Assembly (NCBI GenBank): GCA_026225945.1
Contig: JAMJFZ010000107.1
Coordinates: forward strand, 45,622,501-45,686,500
Reading direction: 5' to 3'
Source of the DNA: Cricetomys ansorgei
Lineage: Eukaryota; Chordata; Mammalia; Rodentia; Nesomyidae
Length of the DNA stretch: 64,000 nt
Numbering within the stretch: position 1 is the first letter of the stretch; every line of letters begins with the position of its first letter. The position numbers and the translations under genes were made by a program. A model generated the notes under the pieces. The model was not told where the DNA came from and did no database searches. It saw nothing but the letters and a program-made list of their open reading frames with translations. Shown here one piece after another: positions 21,681 to 32,084 of the stretch.

Positions 21681-22597
21681 CCCTTGCATCTTACTCTGTG
21701 ATTCAGCCATTGGTGTATTTCAAGTAAGGCCTTTGTTCTGCTCTTGCATTTAGTATTTTCCCATTTTATCTCTAAACCTAAATCTATCTATATAAAATAT
21801 ACAAACACAACAGCATTTAGTATGCCTTTGAGATGGTGTGGAAAACTCTATTAGCCACTGATTCACGGAGTGAAAGGATGCCTGCATTCTTATTGCAAAC
21901 AAAGAGTCAGAGGGTTTGTTTTCCAAAAAGAAAAGAAGAAATTATAGTTAGCTCTTTCTGCGTGTGAATTCTTCACTGGTGTATTTAACAAAACATGAAT
22001 CAAAAGACTTTTAAGGAAAATGTTGTGTCTATAGGGAGTGTAGAATTTTTGGTCATTATTTTCCCCCAAATATAGTGCAAAACTATTTACACAGTATTCA
22101 TAATGTGTTTAGTGTGGTAAGTGGTCTAGGGATGATTTGAAGCAAAGTCAAGGTTACATGGTTACATACAAATTCAATGTGACTTTATGCAAATGACCGG
22201 AGAACCTGTAGATTTTTATATTCTCTGGAGTCCTCAAAGAATCTTCTCAACAAGCACAGAGTACCATTCCATTTCAATACTGATTTGGGAGTAGCTTCAT
22301 TTTACCAGAAATTCACAGTACAAAGTTATTGATTAAAATATTTGTTATGACTTTTTATAAACACAGAGTCATAAGACTAAATCTTAAGAAATAGCTATTT
22401 TAATAGGTCAAGTAGTATGAAATATTAACAATTTAATAGAATTCAATGTAAATTTACTTTATGAATGAGGAAATGGGAATTTGGTTACTTTTGAGGTCAT
22501 ACAGGGCTGAGATATAAAACTGTGTAGTATGCTAGTTTGCACTGATTTTAAATCCCAAAGTGATATTGTGGGCACAATGTTTTACATGATTAGGTCT
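21681..22597. other. Unassigned A+T-rich stretch
   Basis: No gene, RNA or named repeat was seen in these 900 bases. Confidence 0.4.
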
Positions 22598-22879
22598 TGC
22601 CTTAGTTAGGTTTAGAATTGCTATGATGAAACACTATAACCAAAGCAGCTTGGGAGGAAAGGGTTTATTTGGCTTACATTTCCACATTACTGTTTATCCA
22701 CCTGCCCAGGGATGGTTTCAGCACAATGGGCTGGGTCCTCTCCACCAATCCCCAATTTAAAAAAAAGGCCCTACAAGCTTGTCTGCAGCCTGATCTTATG
22801 GAAGTCTTGCATCAACTGAGGCTCCCTCCTCTCTGATGACTCTAGCTTGTGTTGAGTTGACATAAAACTGTCCAGCACA
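22598..22879 (-). mobile_element. MaLR-like solo LTR, internally deleted
   Basis: It starts near CTTAGTTAGGTTTAGAATTG and ends GTTGACATAAAACTGTCCAG-CACA. The same borders and inner words (CAGCTTGGGAGGAAAGGGTT, CTTGTCTGCAGCCTGATCTT) recur in the copies at 24612 and 31640. It is shorter than those because a central block is missing. Confidence 0.7.
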
Positions 22880-23072
22880 GCTCTGATGAGGCTCATTATC
22901 GAAGACAGATTTTGAAAAGGGAAAATGGATGCAAAGAGATTTTTGTAATTTAATAATTTCTACTAGATTTAATAATAAAGAGTTTATACTTTGTACATAT
23001 ATTTTTAAGTTTTCCTTTTTATGTGCTCCTAACTTTGTTACAAAATTTGTCAGCAAGAATTGCCTTTTAGTC

Positions 23073-23185
23073 CTTCCTTCCTTCCTTTCTTTCTTCCTCC
23101 CTCCCTCCCTCCCTCTCTCCCCTTCTCTTTTCTGTCCTTTCCTCTCTCCTTTCTTCCTTCCCATCTCTTTTTTCCCCCTGTCTCC
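23073..23185. repeat. Polypyrimidine (TTCC/CCCT) tract
   Basis: CCTTCCTTCCTTTCTTT followed by CCCT repeats. The complementary purine strand gives the Lys/Arg/Glu-rich stretch of the 168-codon frame at 22796-23302, which is not a gene. Confidence 0.95.
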
Positions 23186-23228
23186 CTTACTTGGTTCTAC
23201 TTGAGGTGTATGTTCAAAACATTCTTTG

Positions 23229-23229
<1 letters not shown>

Positions 23230-23262
<33 letters not shown>

Positions 23263-23275
23263 TATATATATAATT
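23230..23275. repeat. (TAA)n microsatellite with TA extension
   Basis: About ten TAA units followed by AATATATATATAA. Confidence 0.95.
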
Positions 23276-23699
23276 TAGATTTAGGGCTATAACTTTAAGC
23301 ATTACTTTGATTTCTATTAGACCCCATGGTTACAAATGGGGAATGGGGAATAGTTATGAAATATTTTGTTTATAGTTTCTAAGCAGTACTTTATTAATTC
23401 CATTTTCTCTTGATCAAATTACTGTGTAGAAAATACTCTGAAATTTCCCATTGTGTTGTACTCAATCTTTGCTTAAGCTAATACAAATAATTAAAACATT
23501 GTATAGGTTACATTTAGAATTCATAAAGTGCCTCTGTCTATACATATTGTGTAGAAAGATAAAAATGAAATTCTATCGTGCTTACAGCCATTTGGTAAAT
23601 ATTTTCATCTTTTCCCACACATAGACTTATTTTTGTAGAATTTTACAAGTAATTTGGGTTTTCAAAATAGTCACACGCTTTGTCTTAATTTATTTTTAT
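23276..23699. other. Unassigned A+T-rich stretch
   Basis: No gene or repeat could be assigned. Confidence 0.4.
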
Positions 23700-24360
23700 A
23701 ATTGCTCCAAAAATATAAGGAGTTATCCATTTATCATTGATGCCATTAGCACTTTACACATTGCTCCACAATGTTTATGGTGACTAATTCTGTTTGTATG
23801 CATGATATTCTAATGATTAAATGTGCTGAAACTTCAGTTGTTTTATCATTGGGAATTTAATTGTTTTTCTATCTGTAGCTATAATAAATAATGCCAAGTT
23901 AAATTTGTAACATTTTTCCTGCTTTGGAGTATTTCCTTAAGGCAGATTTACATAAATGGGGATCTGGCACAAAGAGTATGAAATATTTTTATGACTTGTA
24001 ATATAATGCCAAATCACTTTCCTAAAGTGTTGGAGCATTTAAAAATGCAATCAGAGATGTGTGAGAATACCATTTCTTTATTCCCTTGCCAGCATGAGAT
24101 ATTATCATTTAAAATATCTTTTCCTAATTGAAGAGATTTGAAAAGGGGATGTACTTTAATTTGCATTTGCTTTCATGTTTTATAAATGTGTTTATATGTT
24201 TCATTTTCTATTTTTTGAGCCATATTCCCATCTTTTGACAATTTTATACATTCAGCTGGAATAATACACACAATTTTATATGACTTTAATATGTTATCAG
24301 TAAAATGTATCCTATTATTTACTTTCTTCCAGTATAATTTTTAATGAGTTCATTCATCAA
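23700..24360 (-). mobile_element. Ancient L1 (L1ME/L1MC-like) 3' segment
   Basis: AATAATGCCAAGTTAAATTT, GAGTATTTCCTTAAGGCAGA, ATGCCAAATCACTTTCCTAA, TTTAATTTGCATTTGCTTTC and CATATTCCCATCTTTTGACA keep reverse-strand L1 order across 600 bases despite heavy divergence. Confidence 0.7.
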
Positions 24361-24371
24361 TGCAATGGGGA

Positions 24372-24596
24372 CAGGGCATGGCTAGATGGCTCAGAGGTTG
24401 AGAGCACTTGATACTCTGCCAGAGGACCCAAGTTTGGTTTCCAGAACCCACATGACTGATCATAGATACTTGTAACTATAGCTCCAGAGGATCCAGAACC
24501 CTCTTCTGGTATCAGCCAGCACTTGAATTCACATGCACATACCTATATACAGACATGTCCATCTACATACATAGTTAAAAAAATTAATAGCAATAT
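24372..24596 (+). mobile_element. B2/B3-type SINE
   Basis: It opens GGGCATGGCTAGATGGCTCAG (box A region). AGAGGACCCAAGTTTGGTTTCC (box B region) and CTCTTCTGGTATCAGCCAG follow. It closes in a TACATA-rich and A-rich tail. It lies at the end of the ancient L1. Confidence 0.9.
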
Positions 24597-24611
24597 TTGG
24601 TGTTAATTATG

Positions 24612-25026
24612 TATCTTAGTTATGGTTATTATTGCTGTGATAAAACACCATGATCAAAAGCAACTTGGGGAAGAATGGGTTTATTTGGCTTACACTTCCA
24701 TACCATTGCTTATCATTGAAAGAAGTCAAGACCAGAATGCAAACCAGATGGGAATCTGGAGGCAGGAGTTGATGCAGAGGCCATGGACAAGTGCTGCTTT
24801 CTGGCTTGCTCCCCATGGCATGCTCAGTTTATGGAACCCAGGACCTCCAGCCAAGGGATAGTCCCACCCACAATAGACTGGGCCCTCGCACATCAATCAC
24901 TAATTAAGAAAATGTTCTACAGGCTTGTCTGCAGCCTGGTCTTATGGAGACATTTTTCTCAATTGAGGGTCCTTTCTCTCAAATAACTCTAGCTTGTGTC
25001 GAGTTTATATAAAACTAGCCAACACA
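24612..25026 (-). mobile_element. MaLR-like solo LTR with 5-bp duplication
   Basis: A 415-bp element bounded by TTATG at 24607-24611 and 25027-25031. On the reverse strand it starts TGTGTTGGCTAG, and TTTATT at 24680-24685 is its complemented poly(A) signal AATAAA. It shares borders with the copies at 22598 and 31640. The exact family name is uncertain. Confidence 0.85.
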
Positions 25027-25249
25027 TTATGTAATGTAGATTTTAGAGAATGTATTCAGTGTGTCTTATATATTATTTGATTAAATGTATTTATGTATTA
25101 TATTGTAATTAAACTCATAATATATGAAAAATCATGAAAAGTCTTCAAAATAGCCAGAAAAGTAGAAAATCAACCAAAAGTCTACAAAAGAGCCAATAGT
25201 TATAACCCACTGTTACCTGCCAGTGTTAAGCAGTTTGTATTTTTACTTT

Positions 25250-25360
25250 TTAAAGACAGGATCAATCTAACTATAGCCCCAGGCTGGCCTTTAACTTGAG
25301 TTCATGTTCAACCCTCTCACTTCTGAGGTTATAGGTATATACTACCATGTTTGGCTTACA
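25250..25360 (-). mobile_element. Old B1-type SINE
   Basis: AAAGACAGGATCAATCTAAC, CCAGGCTGGCCTTTAACTTG and TATACTACCATGTTTGGCTT follow reverse-strand B1 order. Diverged. Confidence 0.75.
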
Positions 25361-26009
25361 ACATTTTGAATTTTATTTAGTGGTTTTCATGTGATTACCA
25401 TTTGATTTAATGACTGATTACATTAAACCACTTCCATGAATCCAGGAGAAATATATTATTGTTTTAAAAAGGAGAAGATGGTTTACAACGGTTTTTACCT
25501 AAACTACTACTTCTTAAATGGACCATCAAGAGTGCAGAAGATCTCTTGAAGAGAAGAGATCTTGAAGAGATCTGAAGCAGGAAATGGTATGCAAAGGGCA
25601 ATGACTGTCCTGTACAATTGTCCTAGCCCTAGTAATGAACAGAACCATTCTGGACAGATCCTTATGAGTCCAGTTGAGCCCTTTCATTACCAAGTTCATG
25701 TAACTGGCCACCAGGCAGCTCCTCCCACACTGGAAGTAATGTTGCTGTTTCACCTTTATATTCCCACATGTGCCTTTGTATCCTAGATGAAGTATGCTAT
25801 TTTAGCAGAGCACAAAAATCTATGAGTAGGGGGAGATGAGACTGTGGGAGGAGAAGGGTTAACCAAAATGAAGAAGGTTTGAAAAAGCTTTACAGAAACC
25901 TCTTAATTGTCTAACCTAATAAAATATAAAAGAAGAATTTAAAGGGAAGTAGTCTGTATTGGTTAGATAATTTTTATTCTAGAAGCAGAAAAGATACTAA
26001 ACATAAAAT
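25361..26009. other. Unassigned stretch with a short hairpin
   Basis: No gene or repeat was assigned. The open frames on both strands at 25526-25786 are antisense mirrors of each other, with no recognisable domain. A 9-bp perfect stem lies at 25539-25562. Confidence 0.4.
25539..25573. repeat. Perfect 9-bp hairpin plus repeated arm
   Basis: AGATCTCTT (25539-25547) pairs with AAGAGATCT (25554-25562) across a 6-base loop. The right arm is repeated at 25565-25573. No T-run or other terminator context exists, and no function is claimed. Confidence 0.85.
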
Positions 26010-26990
26010 CTCAGAGATAGAAGTTGTTCTTCAGAGAAGCCTCAGAGGCCTTCCAAAATAATACAGACTTTTCCTTTCTGCTTGGTTGTCTACCAGAAGC
26101 AGGTAATAATAGCCCACTGCTGAAGATACCACACATAATGGTTGTAAGAGATAGAGAAATCCAACTGGAATTGATCTGGAAACTTCCTCACTGTTGGCTA
26201 ATTTTCATAGTGCTAAAAGGTGCTATACAGGCAGCTTCAGGGAGAAAAGACATCACCAGTTTTATCCCAGAAGTTAACTCTATAAACTACAACACCAACC
26301 TGCCAGGCAAAAGGTACCCACATGTGCAATAGTGGATAATAGCTATGAAGGTAACCAATTGCTCTTCACGGAAGGAACTTATGCTTTGTACTGTACATCT
26401 GACTAAAACAAAACCAATAACAGCAACAACTCATGCTTCAAGAGGTCATAGGCTCTACGGGGGAATTTACTACTTATGTTAAGCTAAATAATCATAACCA
26501 TCAACTGTTTTCTAAAAGTTTATACCCCTAGAAAAAGACTACTTTCAACCCTAATCAGAAGCCTCTTTTCATACTGAACGGTGGTCAATGTAGAGACTCA
26601 TGCTTGTACCAAGATGCCAAGAATAAGTGAGAGATGAGAGCTCTAAACACATTACTTATACTACTCTCTCTAAGGCTCGTGGAAGATGGGAAGAAAAAAA
26701 TGTAAGAGCAGGAAAATAGGAAGGGCCACCCCATCCTCTTGATACCACATAACTAATATAATCATGAACCCATGGCAACTGTAATTACTTGTGTTAACCC
26801 TGACCAAGACATGTCTTCTCAACAGTCAATCATGGATAGAGGAGGGACTCCTGGAACTCTAATACTTATTGTGGAACTGTTGGCTAGTATTAGGCTTCTG
26901 GGAGAGGAGCAGCCATTATCTTCAGCTCCAATGGTTAGTTAGTTCCAATCACATGGTCACACACAAGGCCTTGGTCAAGCCCAACCAAGG
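26010..26990 (+). mobile_element. L1 (Lx-type) 3' UTR, left part of interrupted copy
   Basis: AGAAGCCTCAGAGGCCTTCC, CCAACTGGAATTGATCTGG, AAAAGGTGCTATACAGGCAG and ACCAACCTGCCAGGCAAAAG align in order with the copies at 12985 and 47650. The match stops at a poly-T run where an LTR-like element starts, and resumes at about 27489. Confidence 0.75.
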
Positions 26991-27483
26991 CTTTTTTTTT
27001 TTTTTTTTTTTTTTTCCAACTTGCCATAAGCTAGAGACACCTAGCAGGAGAAAACCTCAATTGAGAACTGCCTTCCATCAGATTGACCTCTTGGAATGTC
27101 TGTAGGTTATTTTATTGATTAATGATTGATGATTCAAATGGGATGGTTATTTTTTAATTATGTATTTTGTCCTATCTGCATATACACCTACAACTGAGAA
27201 GAAGGCATCAGATTCTATTATGGATGGTTGTGAGTCACCATGTGGGTGCTGGTATTTGAACTCAGAACCTCTGGAAGAATAGCCAGTGCTCTTAACTGCT
27301 GAGCCACCTCTCCAGCCCCTCTGCTTCAGTTTCTAACTACAGGTTCTTTCTTTTTGAGTTCCCCTTCTGACTTCCCACCATGATGGACTGTGATATGGAG
27401 GTATAAGCCAAATAAATGCTTTCCTTCCCCAAGTTGCTTTTGGCCATGGTGTTTGTTGTAGCAACAGAAAGCAAACTGGAATA
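26991..27483 (+). mobile_element. MaLR-like LTR inserted in L1, itself split by B2
   Basis: CCAACTTGCCATAAGCTAGA, GCCTTCCATCAGATTGACCT and TTATTGATTAATGATTGATG (left part) continue after the B2 as CTCTGCTTCAGTTTC, GATGGACTGTGATATGG and AGCCAAATAAATGC (poly(A) signal). The left end has become a 24-base T run. ACCAAG at 26984-26989 and 27483-27488 fits a target duplication. Confidence 0.8.
27147..27319 (-). mobile_element. B2 SINE inside the LTR
   Basis: A reverse-strand B2 with AGAAGGCATCAGATTCTATT, TGAGTCACCATGTGGGTGC and CCAGTGCTCTTAACTGCTGA. It ends GCCACCTCTCCAGCCCC. It is well conserved and is the youngest layer of the nest. Confidence 0.93.
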
Positions 27484-27488
27484 CCAAG

Positions 27489-27489
27489 C

Positions 27490-27532
<43 letters not shown>

Positions 27533-27675
27533 CCAGAAGGATACAAATGTGGGAAAGATATCAGTAAGGAATTATGGGTGGTGAAGAGGAAATGGAGGGA
27601 CATGAGAGGTTGAAGTAACAGCAATCAGAATAGGCTATCTACATGTATAACATTGCCAAAGAGTAAATTTTATTA
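27489..27675 (+). mobile_element. L1 3' UTR end, right part, with (CA)n
   Basis: After the LTR the L1 3' end resumes: an A/C-rich stretch grown into (CA)n at 27491-27529, then ATACAAATGTGGGAAAG, a worn purine-rich run, and TACATGTATAACATTGCCAA. This matches the end of the copy at 47650. Confidence 0.7.
27491..27529. repeat. (CA)n microsatellite
   Basis: About 19 CA units. The frames of Cys/Val or Thr/His repeats across it are artefacts. Confidence 0.97.
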
Positions 27676-27999
27676 AGCCACTCCCATCTCAGGTAGTTTT
27701 TGTCTCATGAAAGGTTTTCTTTTCTTTGAGCATTTTATCTTATACCAGTGTCCCTCTATTTTCCTGCTACCCTGAGCCACCCTCCTCCCCCGTGGCTCTT
27801 GAGCTACTTAGAGAACAACAACAAAAAAAAGTAACAAAAGCAGTGGTATTTTGGGAAGCAGAATCTGCTTCCAGTTCTTTGCTCCACATTCAGTTTGCCC
27901 TGTGGACTGCTGGGGGAAATGAAGCAAGGGACACTAGTTTCCATCTGGACTCTAGCCCAACCTGAAGAGGACCTCTCAGAGTCCAGAGAATGAATTTAG
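27676..27999. other. Unassigned stretch
   Basis: No gene or repeat identified; local G+C is slightly higher than in the surroundings. Confidence 0.4.
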
Positions 28000-28075
28000 G
28001 TTCACAAAGTGCTTAGAACAGTGCCTGGCACCAAGTCAAGTCTTAATAAATGGAAACTATTATCTTCTGCATTTA
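28000..28075 (+). mobile_element. MIR 3' part
   Basis: CAAAGTGCTTAGAACAGTGCC followed by TGGCACCAAGTCAAG and TCTTAATAAATGG is a textbook plus-strand MIR core and tail. Confidence 0.85.
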
Positions 28076-28454
28076 GTTTAGTTCCATCTCTCTACTTCTC
28101 CCTGGGTGAAGTTTCCATGTGATCACCAATGGCTGATTCTTAAAAGCTATAGCAATGAAATGAAAAAGCAGCACCAGTTAGGTTTAATGTGTACAGAATT
28201 TTTAAATTACATTTTTCTATTGATTCTCCTGAAATTTTTGAATTAGTTTTCTCTTTTTTTTCCCCACAAAACACCCTTCATCATCAATTCTAAATGTTAG
28301 AAGTGAGATTTTGAATTATTTTAGAATGGAAGGGTATGCAAGTTTTATCTTCAAGTACTATGGAATATTGGACATGTATTAAGTGTTTCATAATAATGTG
28401 TAAAATTCCATAGTACTTGCTCCAAGTAGAGTTGTCAATAGTTTACCCATGTTA

Positions 28455-28605
28455 ACTTATTGGTCGTTTAATCCATTCCTGTGAAGTTGGTATCATTTTA
28501 TTTACTTAATCAGTGAAGAAACTAAGAAACATGAACAAAGTTACTAAACTGATAGAGTATAACCTAAAATACACACAGAGCTCAAATCAAGATATGTTTT
28601 CATCA
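28455..28605 (-). mobile_element. MIR, reverse strand
   Basis: GTGAAGTTGGTATCATTTTA, TCAGTGAAGAAACTAAGAAA and AAAGTTACTAAACTGATAGA keep MIR order with heavy decay. Confidence 0.65.
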
Positions 28606-28654
28606 AGATATAATTTTCACTTTTATCTGTTGTTTATTTTCAAAATTAGCATAC

Positions 28655-28850
28655 AGACAGGTGGTGGTGGTGCATGCCATTAATCCCAGCACTTGGGAGG
28701 CAAGAGGCAGGTGGATCTCTGTTCGAGATCAGAGGCCAGCCTAGTCTACAGAGTGACTTCCAGGAAAGGCAGAGTTACAACAGAGAAACCTGTCTCGAAA
28801 AACAAAACAAACAAACAAAATAAATAAATAAATATATATTTATATATATA
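28655..28850 (+). mobile_element. B1 SINE with A-rich/TA tail
   Basis: CCATTAATCCCAGCACTTGG, AGAGGCCAGCCTAGTCTACA and AGAGTTACAACAGAGAAACC show a full B1 with the internal duplication. The tail passes from AAACAAAC into TAAA and TATATA repeats. Little divergence suggests a fairly recent insertion. Confidence 0.95.
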
Positions 28851-28884
28851 TGTATATGATAGAAATGAAAATGGTTCACATATG

Positions 28885-29200
28885 GGAGAAAACCTGCAGT
28901 CTTTATGAATCTAGGAGCAGCAACAAACATGGGCATGTAAGTATCTTTGTGGTAAGATATAGCATCCTTTAGGTGGGTGTCTTAGAGTGAGAAAATGTTT
29001 CTGTTTCCCCACATCCTTGCTACTTGCTAGCCAGAATCTGTGCTCTCTCCCTCACCCCTCCTTTCTTCTTCCTCCCCCTTTCTCTGCCATTCTAACTGGA
29101 ATGAAACGAAATCTCAAAATAGCTTGCATTTGCATTTCCTGTATGATTTAAAAGTTTGGCCATGCTTTAAAATATGTATTGGCCATTCATATTGCTTTAA
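28885..29200 (-). mobile_element. Rodent L1 3' ORF2 segment
   Basis: GCAACAAACATGGGCATGTA, TGGTAAGATATAGCATCCTTT, CACATCCTTGCTACTTGCTA, TTCTAACTGGAATGAAACG. This is a clear reverse-strand L1, split by the B3 at 29202. Confidence 0.85.
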
Positions 29201-29201
29201 G

Positions 29202-29400
29202 ATATTTTTATTACATTTACTTATTCCTTTTTATGTGTATGCATGCATATGATGCATGCGTGTATATGCCATGGCACATGTGTAGAAGTCAGAGAACTTA
29301 AGATTGTCAGTTTTCTTCTTCACTATGTGGGTCCCAGGGTTCAAACTCAGAACATTCAGTCTTCATCATAAGCACACTTACCTACTGAGACATTTCACCT
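29202..29400 (-). mobile_element. B3-type SINE inside L1
   Basis: ATTTTTATTACATTTACTTA, GGCACATGTGTAGAAGTCAG and GGTCCCAGGGTTCAAACTC run in reverse-strand order. It separates two parts of the same L1. Confidence 0.85.
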
Positions 29401-29840
29401 GTTTTGTGGCTTTTCTTTTGAAAACTGTTTTAGGTCATTATCCAGTTATTTGTTAGTAGGGGTTTTGTTGTTGTTGTTGTTGTTTTGCTGCTTTTTTTTT
29501 TTCGGGTATGTATATTTTAGACATTAGCCCTCTGTCTGAGATGTAGCTGGCAAAGATTATAGTACAGAAGATTCTTAATTTCATGTAACTCCTTTAATCA
29601 AGTCTCAGGATTATTTCCTACATTCGTCAGAAAAATCTTGTGTGTACTTTTATCTTGAAGTGTTTTATCTGTGATTTTGTCTGGCTATTTCAGCTTCTAA
29701 GGTTTTAAATTAAGGTCTTTAATCTAGTTTGAATTTATTTTTGTTTAGGGAGAGAGATATAGATCTAGTTTCATTCTTCTGCAGGCAGATATTCAGTTTT
29801 ACAATATCATTTGCAGACTAAATTGTCTTTTATCTACTGC
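29401..29840 (-). mobile_element. Rodent L1 ORF2 segment (continuation)
   Basis: TTAGACATTAGCCCTCTGTC, GATGTAGCTGGCAAAGATTA, GGTCTTTAATCTAGTTTGAA and TAGTTTCATTCTTCTGCAGG match reverse-strand L1 ORF2. A (TTG)n tract lies at 29466-29484. Confidence 0.85.
29466..29484. repeat. Short (TTG)n tract
   Basis: Six TTG units inside the L1 segment. Confidence 0.85.
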
Positions 29841-29884
29841 ATTCATTTTTTATTGAAGAAATGTTATTCAATATTTTTTATCAT

Positions 29885-30130
29885 GTTTTTTTCCCCCTTC
29901 TCACTAGCATGTGCTCTCATTTGTTTTATTGATCTTGGCCACTCTGACTGGAGTAAGATGAAATCTCAGAGTAGTTCTGATTCACATTTCCTGTTGGTTA
30001 AGGATATTGAGTGCTTATTAGTGTTTCTCAACCTTTTGTGTTTCGTCTTTGGAGAAATTTTGCTTAGTTCTATATCCCATTTTTTAATCAGGTTATTTGT
30101 TTCCCTGATATCCAGTTTTTATGTTCTCCA
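29885..30130 (-). mobile_element. Second rodent L1 segment
   Basis: CACTAGCATGTGCTCTCATT, TGATCTTGGCCACTCTGACT, AGTAAGATGAAATCTCAGAG and CATTTTTTAATCAGGTTATT return to a part of ORF2 already passed at 28885-29200. It is therefore a separate insertion or a rearranged copy. The 116-codon frame at 29811-30161 lies here and is not a gene. Confidence 0.8.
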
Positions 30131-30369
30131 GGTCTCAGTTTACACAGAGGGATGGAAATAGATTAGGAGGAAAGGCTGTGAGGGGCAGCCAGAAAGAAGT
30201 TCAGGGACCATGGTCTGCACCAAAAGGAAGAGTCCCCAGGGAGTGGAAGTAGTGTGGGAGAAGCAGGCAGGCTGGAGTAGAAGGAAGAGTAAGTCTGGAG
30301 AGACACAAATGAAATGGCTAGGGAGACCTTGGGTCTGTACCAAGTTCTCTAATGTATATTTTAAATGCA

Positions 30370-30840
30370 TTTTTAAAATATAAGTGGCCATATCTATGTA
30401 TGTTCATATGTTTCTAGGTCCTCTATTATGTCTGTTTTTTTTCCGCCAGCACCACATGGTCTTTGTTGCTCTGATTCGGCAGTGTAATTTGAGGTCACAT
30501 ATTGTGATACCCTCAGCAACATTCTTTCTGCTAGAGGTTGCTTTGGTTATCCATGGTCGCTTCTGTTTTTATATGAATTTTAAGATTTTTTTTTTCTAGC
30601 AATGTGAAGAATGTCATTAGAACTTTAATGAGGTTTCATTGAATATGTGGGTTACATTTACTAATGTAGCCACTCTCACAATATTATTTCTGCTTATCCA
30701 GGATCATAGACACCTTTTCCATCATCTGCTGTCTTCTTCAGTGTCTTTTTTCAGAGCCTTGACATCTCGTTTGTATAGTCTTTAACCTTTTTCATTAAGT
30801 TTATCTTAGGTACTTTTAAAAAAAGCTATTATGAATGAAA
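30370..30840 (-). mobile_element. L1 ORF2 segment, reverse strand
   Basis: GTTTCTAGGTCCTCTATTAT, CACATATTGTGATACCCTCA, GGTTGCTTTGGTTATCCATG and GTTTATCTTAGGTACTTTT follow L1 ORF2 in reverse order. Segment 30135-30350, between the L1 pieces, is purine-rich and unassigned. Confidence 0.75.
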
Positions 30841-30999
30841 TATTTTCTCAGTTTCAAAATGAATGAAAGTCCCATTTTGAAAATTATTAAAATCAGATAG
30901 TTGAAGATGGAATAAACCATGCACTGTCTTAAGTCTGTTCATCTCCTGATGATGAAGAGGCAATGACAATGACCACCAATGACAAAAATATGAGACTCA

Positions 31000-31200
31000 G
31001 AGGATTCAGTCACTTCTGGTGGAGTAAAAGGCATGCAATCACTTTGTGGAGTAGTCTGACAGCTTCTGGTGATGATAAAACTACCTCATCACCACTGGGG
31101 AATTTTAACTACTGGTAATGACTCTAGAAAAATTCTTGCAAATGATTTAAAGAATGGAAAAATTTCTCACAGGGGAGAATATTTGAAAATGTGCAAGTAT
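31000..31200 (+). mobile_element. Possible old L1 segment, plus strand
   Basis: CACTTTGTGGAGTAGTCTGACAG-type words followed by a TAGAAAAATTCTTGCAAATG core resemble the ORF2/3' region of an old L1. The evidence is weak. Confidence 0.35.
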
Positions 31201-31633
31201 CATAAGAAGCAATTGTACACAGAAGTCAACATGAACAAATTAGAACTAAATATCTTAAAATAGTAGCTAAATATCCAAGACAGAATGCAAAGCAGAGATC
31301 AAATTATAAATGGTATACCCATGGCACTATTAAAAAAATCTATAGATTTAATATATACTCTACTGTGTCCAAGAACTAGCAAAAGTTTAGACTCTATCTC
31401 ATAATGCTAGGAACACATAGTCTTTTGTGACAGAATATTTCAGTTATTAATAAAAAAGTGAAAAGTTGGATGTGAATTTATATATACATAATTCATATAT
31501 AAACACATGTGCATGTCTAGATAAGCACATGGATTTGGACTAGAATACAGGAAACACTTCAGTTCTTATGTGTTTAAATGAATGCTTCTATACATGTAAC
31601 ATAATTTATTCTTAGTACATAATAAATTGTTAA
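31201..31633. other. Unassigned A+T-rich stretch
   Basis: No gene or repeat assigned. Confidence 0.4.
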
Positions 31634-31639
31634 AGATAG

Positions 31640-32079
31640 TGTGCTAGTTTGCTTTCTGTTGCTGTGATACATATTATGATCAAAAGCAACTTGGGGAAGG
31701 AAAACACTTATTTGATTTACAAGTCCCCATCACATTGATCAATGAAGGAATTCAGGGCAAGAACTCAAAGTAAGAACCTGGACTCAGGAACTGAAGCAGA
31801 GACCATGAAGAAATGGTGCTTACCAGTCTTGCTTTTCATACAATCTGCTCCACCTGTCCAGGGGTGGCACCACCAAAAGGGAGCTGAGTTCTCCCATATG
31901 AACCATTAATAATAATGATGATGGTGATGATGATGATGATGATGATAAATACAAATGCTAATAAAATGTCCTACAAATTGGCCTCCATGCCAATTTGGTT
32001 GGGGGATTCTCTCAACTGAGATGCCCTCTTTCCAGATGACTCTAGGTTTTATCAAGTTGACAAAACACTAATCAGCCCA
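31640..32079 (-). mobile_element. MaLR-like solo LTR with GATAG duplication
   Basis: A 440-bp element with plus-strand ends TGTGCTAGTTTGC and CAGCCCA, flanked by GATAG at 31635-31639 and 32080-32084. It shares GATCAAAAGCAACTTGGGG, CTGAAGCAGAGACCATG and CAGATGACTCTAGG with the copies at 24612 and 26991. A GAT microsatellite has grown inside. Confidence 0.9.
31906..31948. repeat. (AAT)/(GAT)n microsatellite
   Basis: AATAATAATGATGATGG followed by about seven GAT units, inside the LTR. Confidence 0.95.
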
Positions 32080-32084
32080 GATAG

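Noticed and set aside
22796..23302. 168-codon reverse-strand open frame, the longest in the window
   Set aside because: Its middle is the purine complement of a TTCC/CCCT tract and its end overlaps a TAA microsatellite and a MaLR-like LTR. The Lys/Arg/Glu run is compositional.
27326..27624. Cys/Val- and Thr/His-repeat frames
   Set aside because: They read through a (CA)n microsatellite inside an L1 3' end.
29811..30161. 116-codon frame
   Set aside because: It lies in reverse-strand L1 ORF2 sequence, read on the wrong strand.
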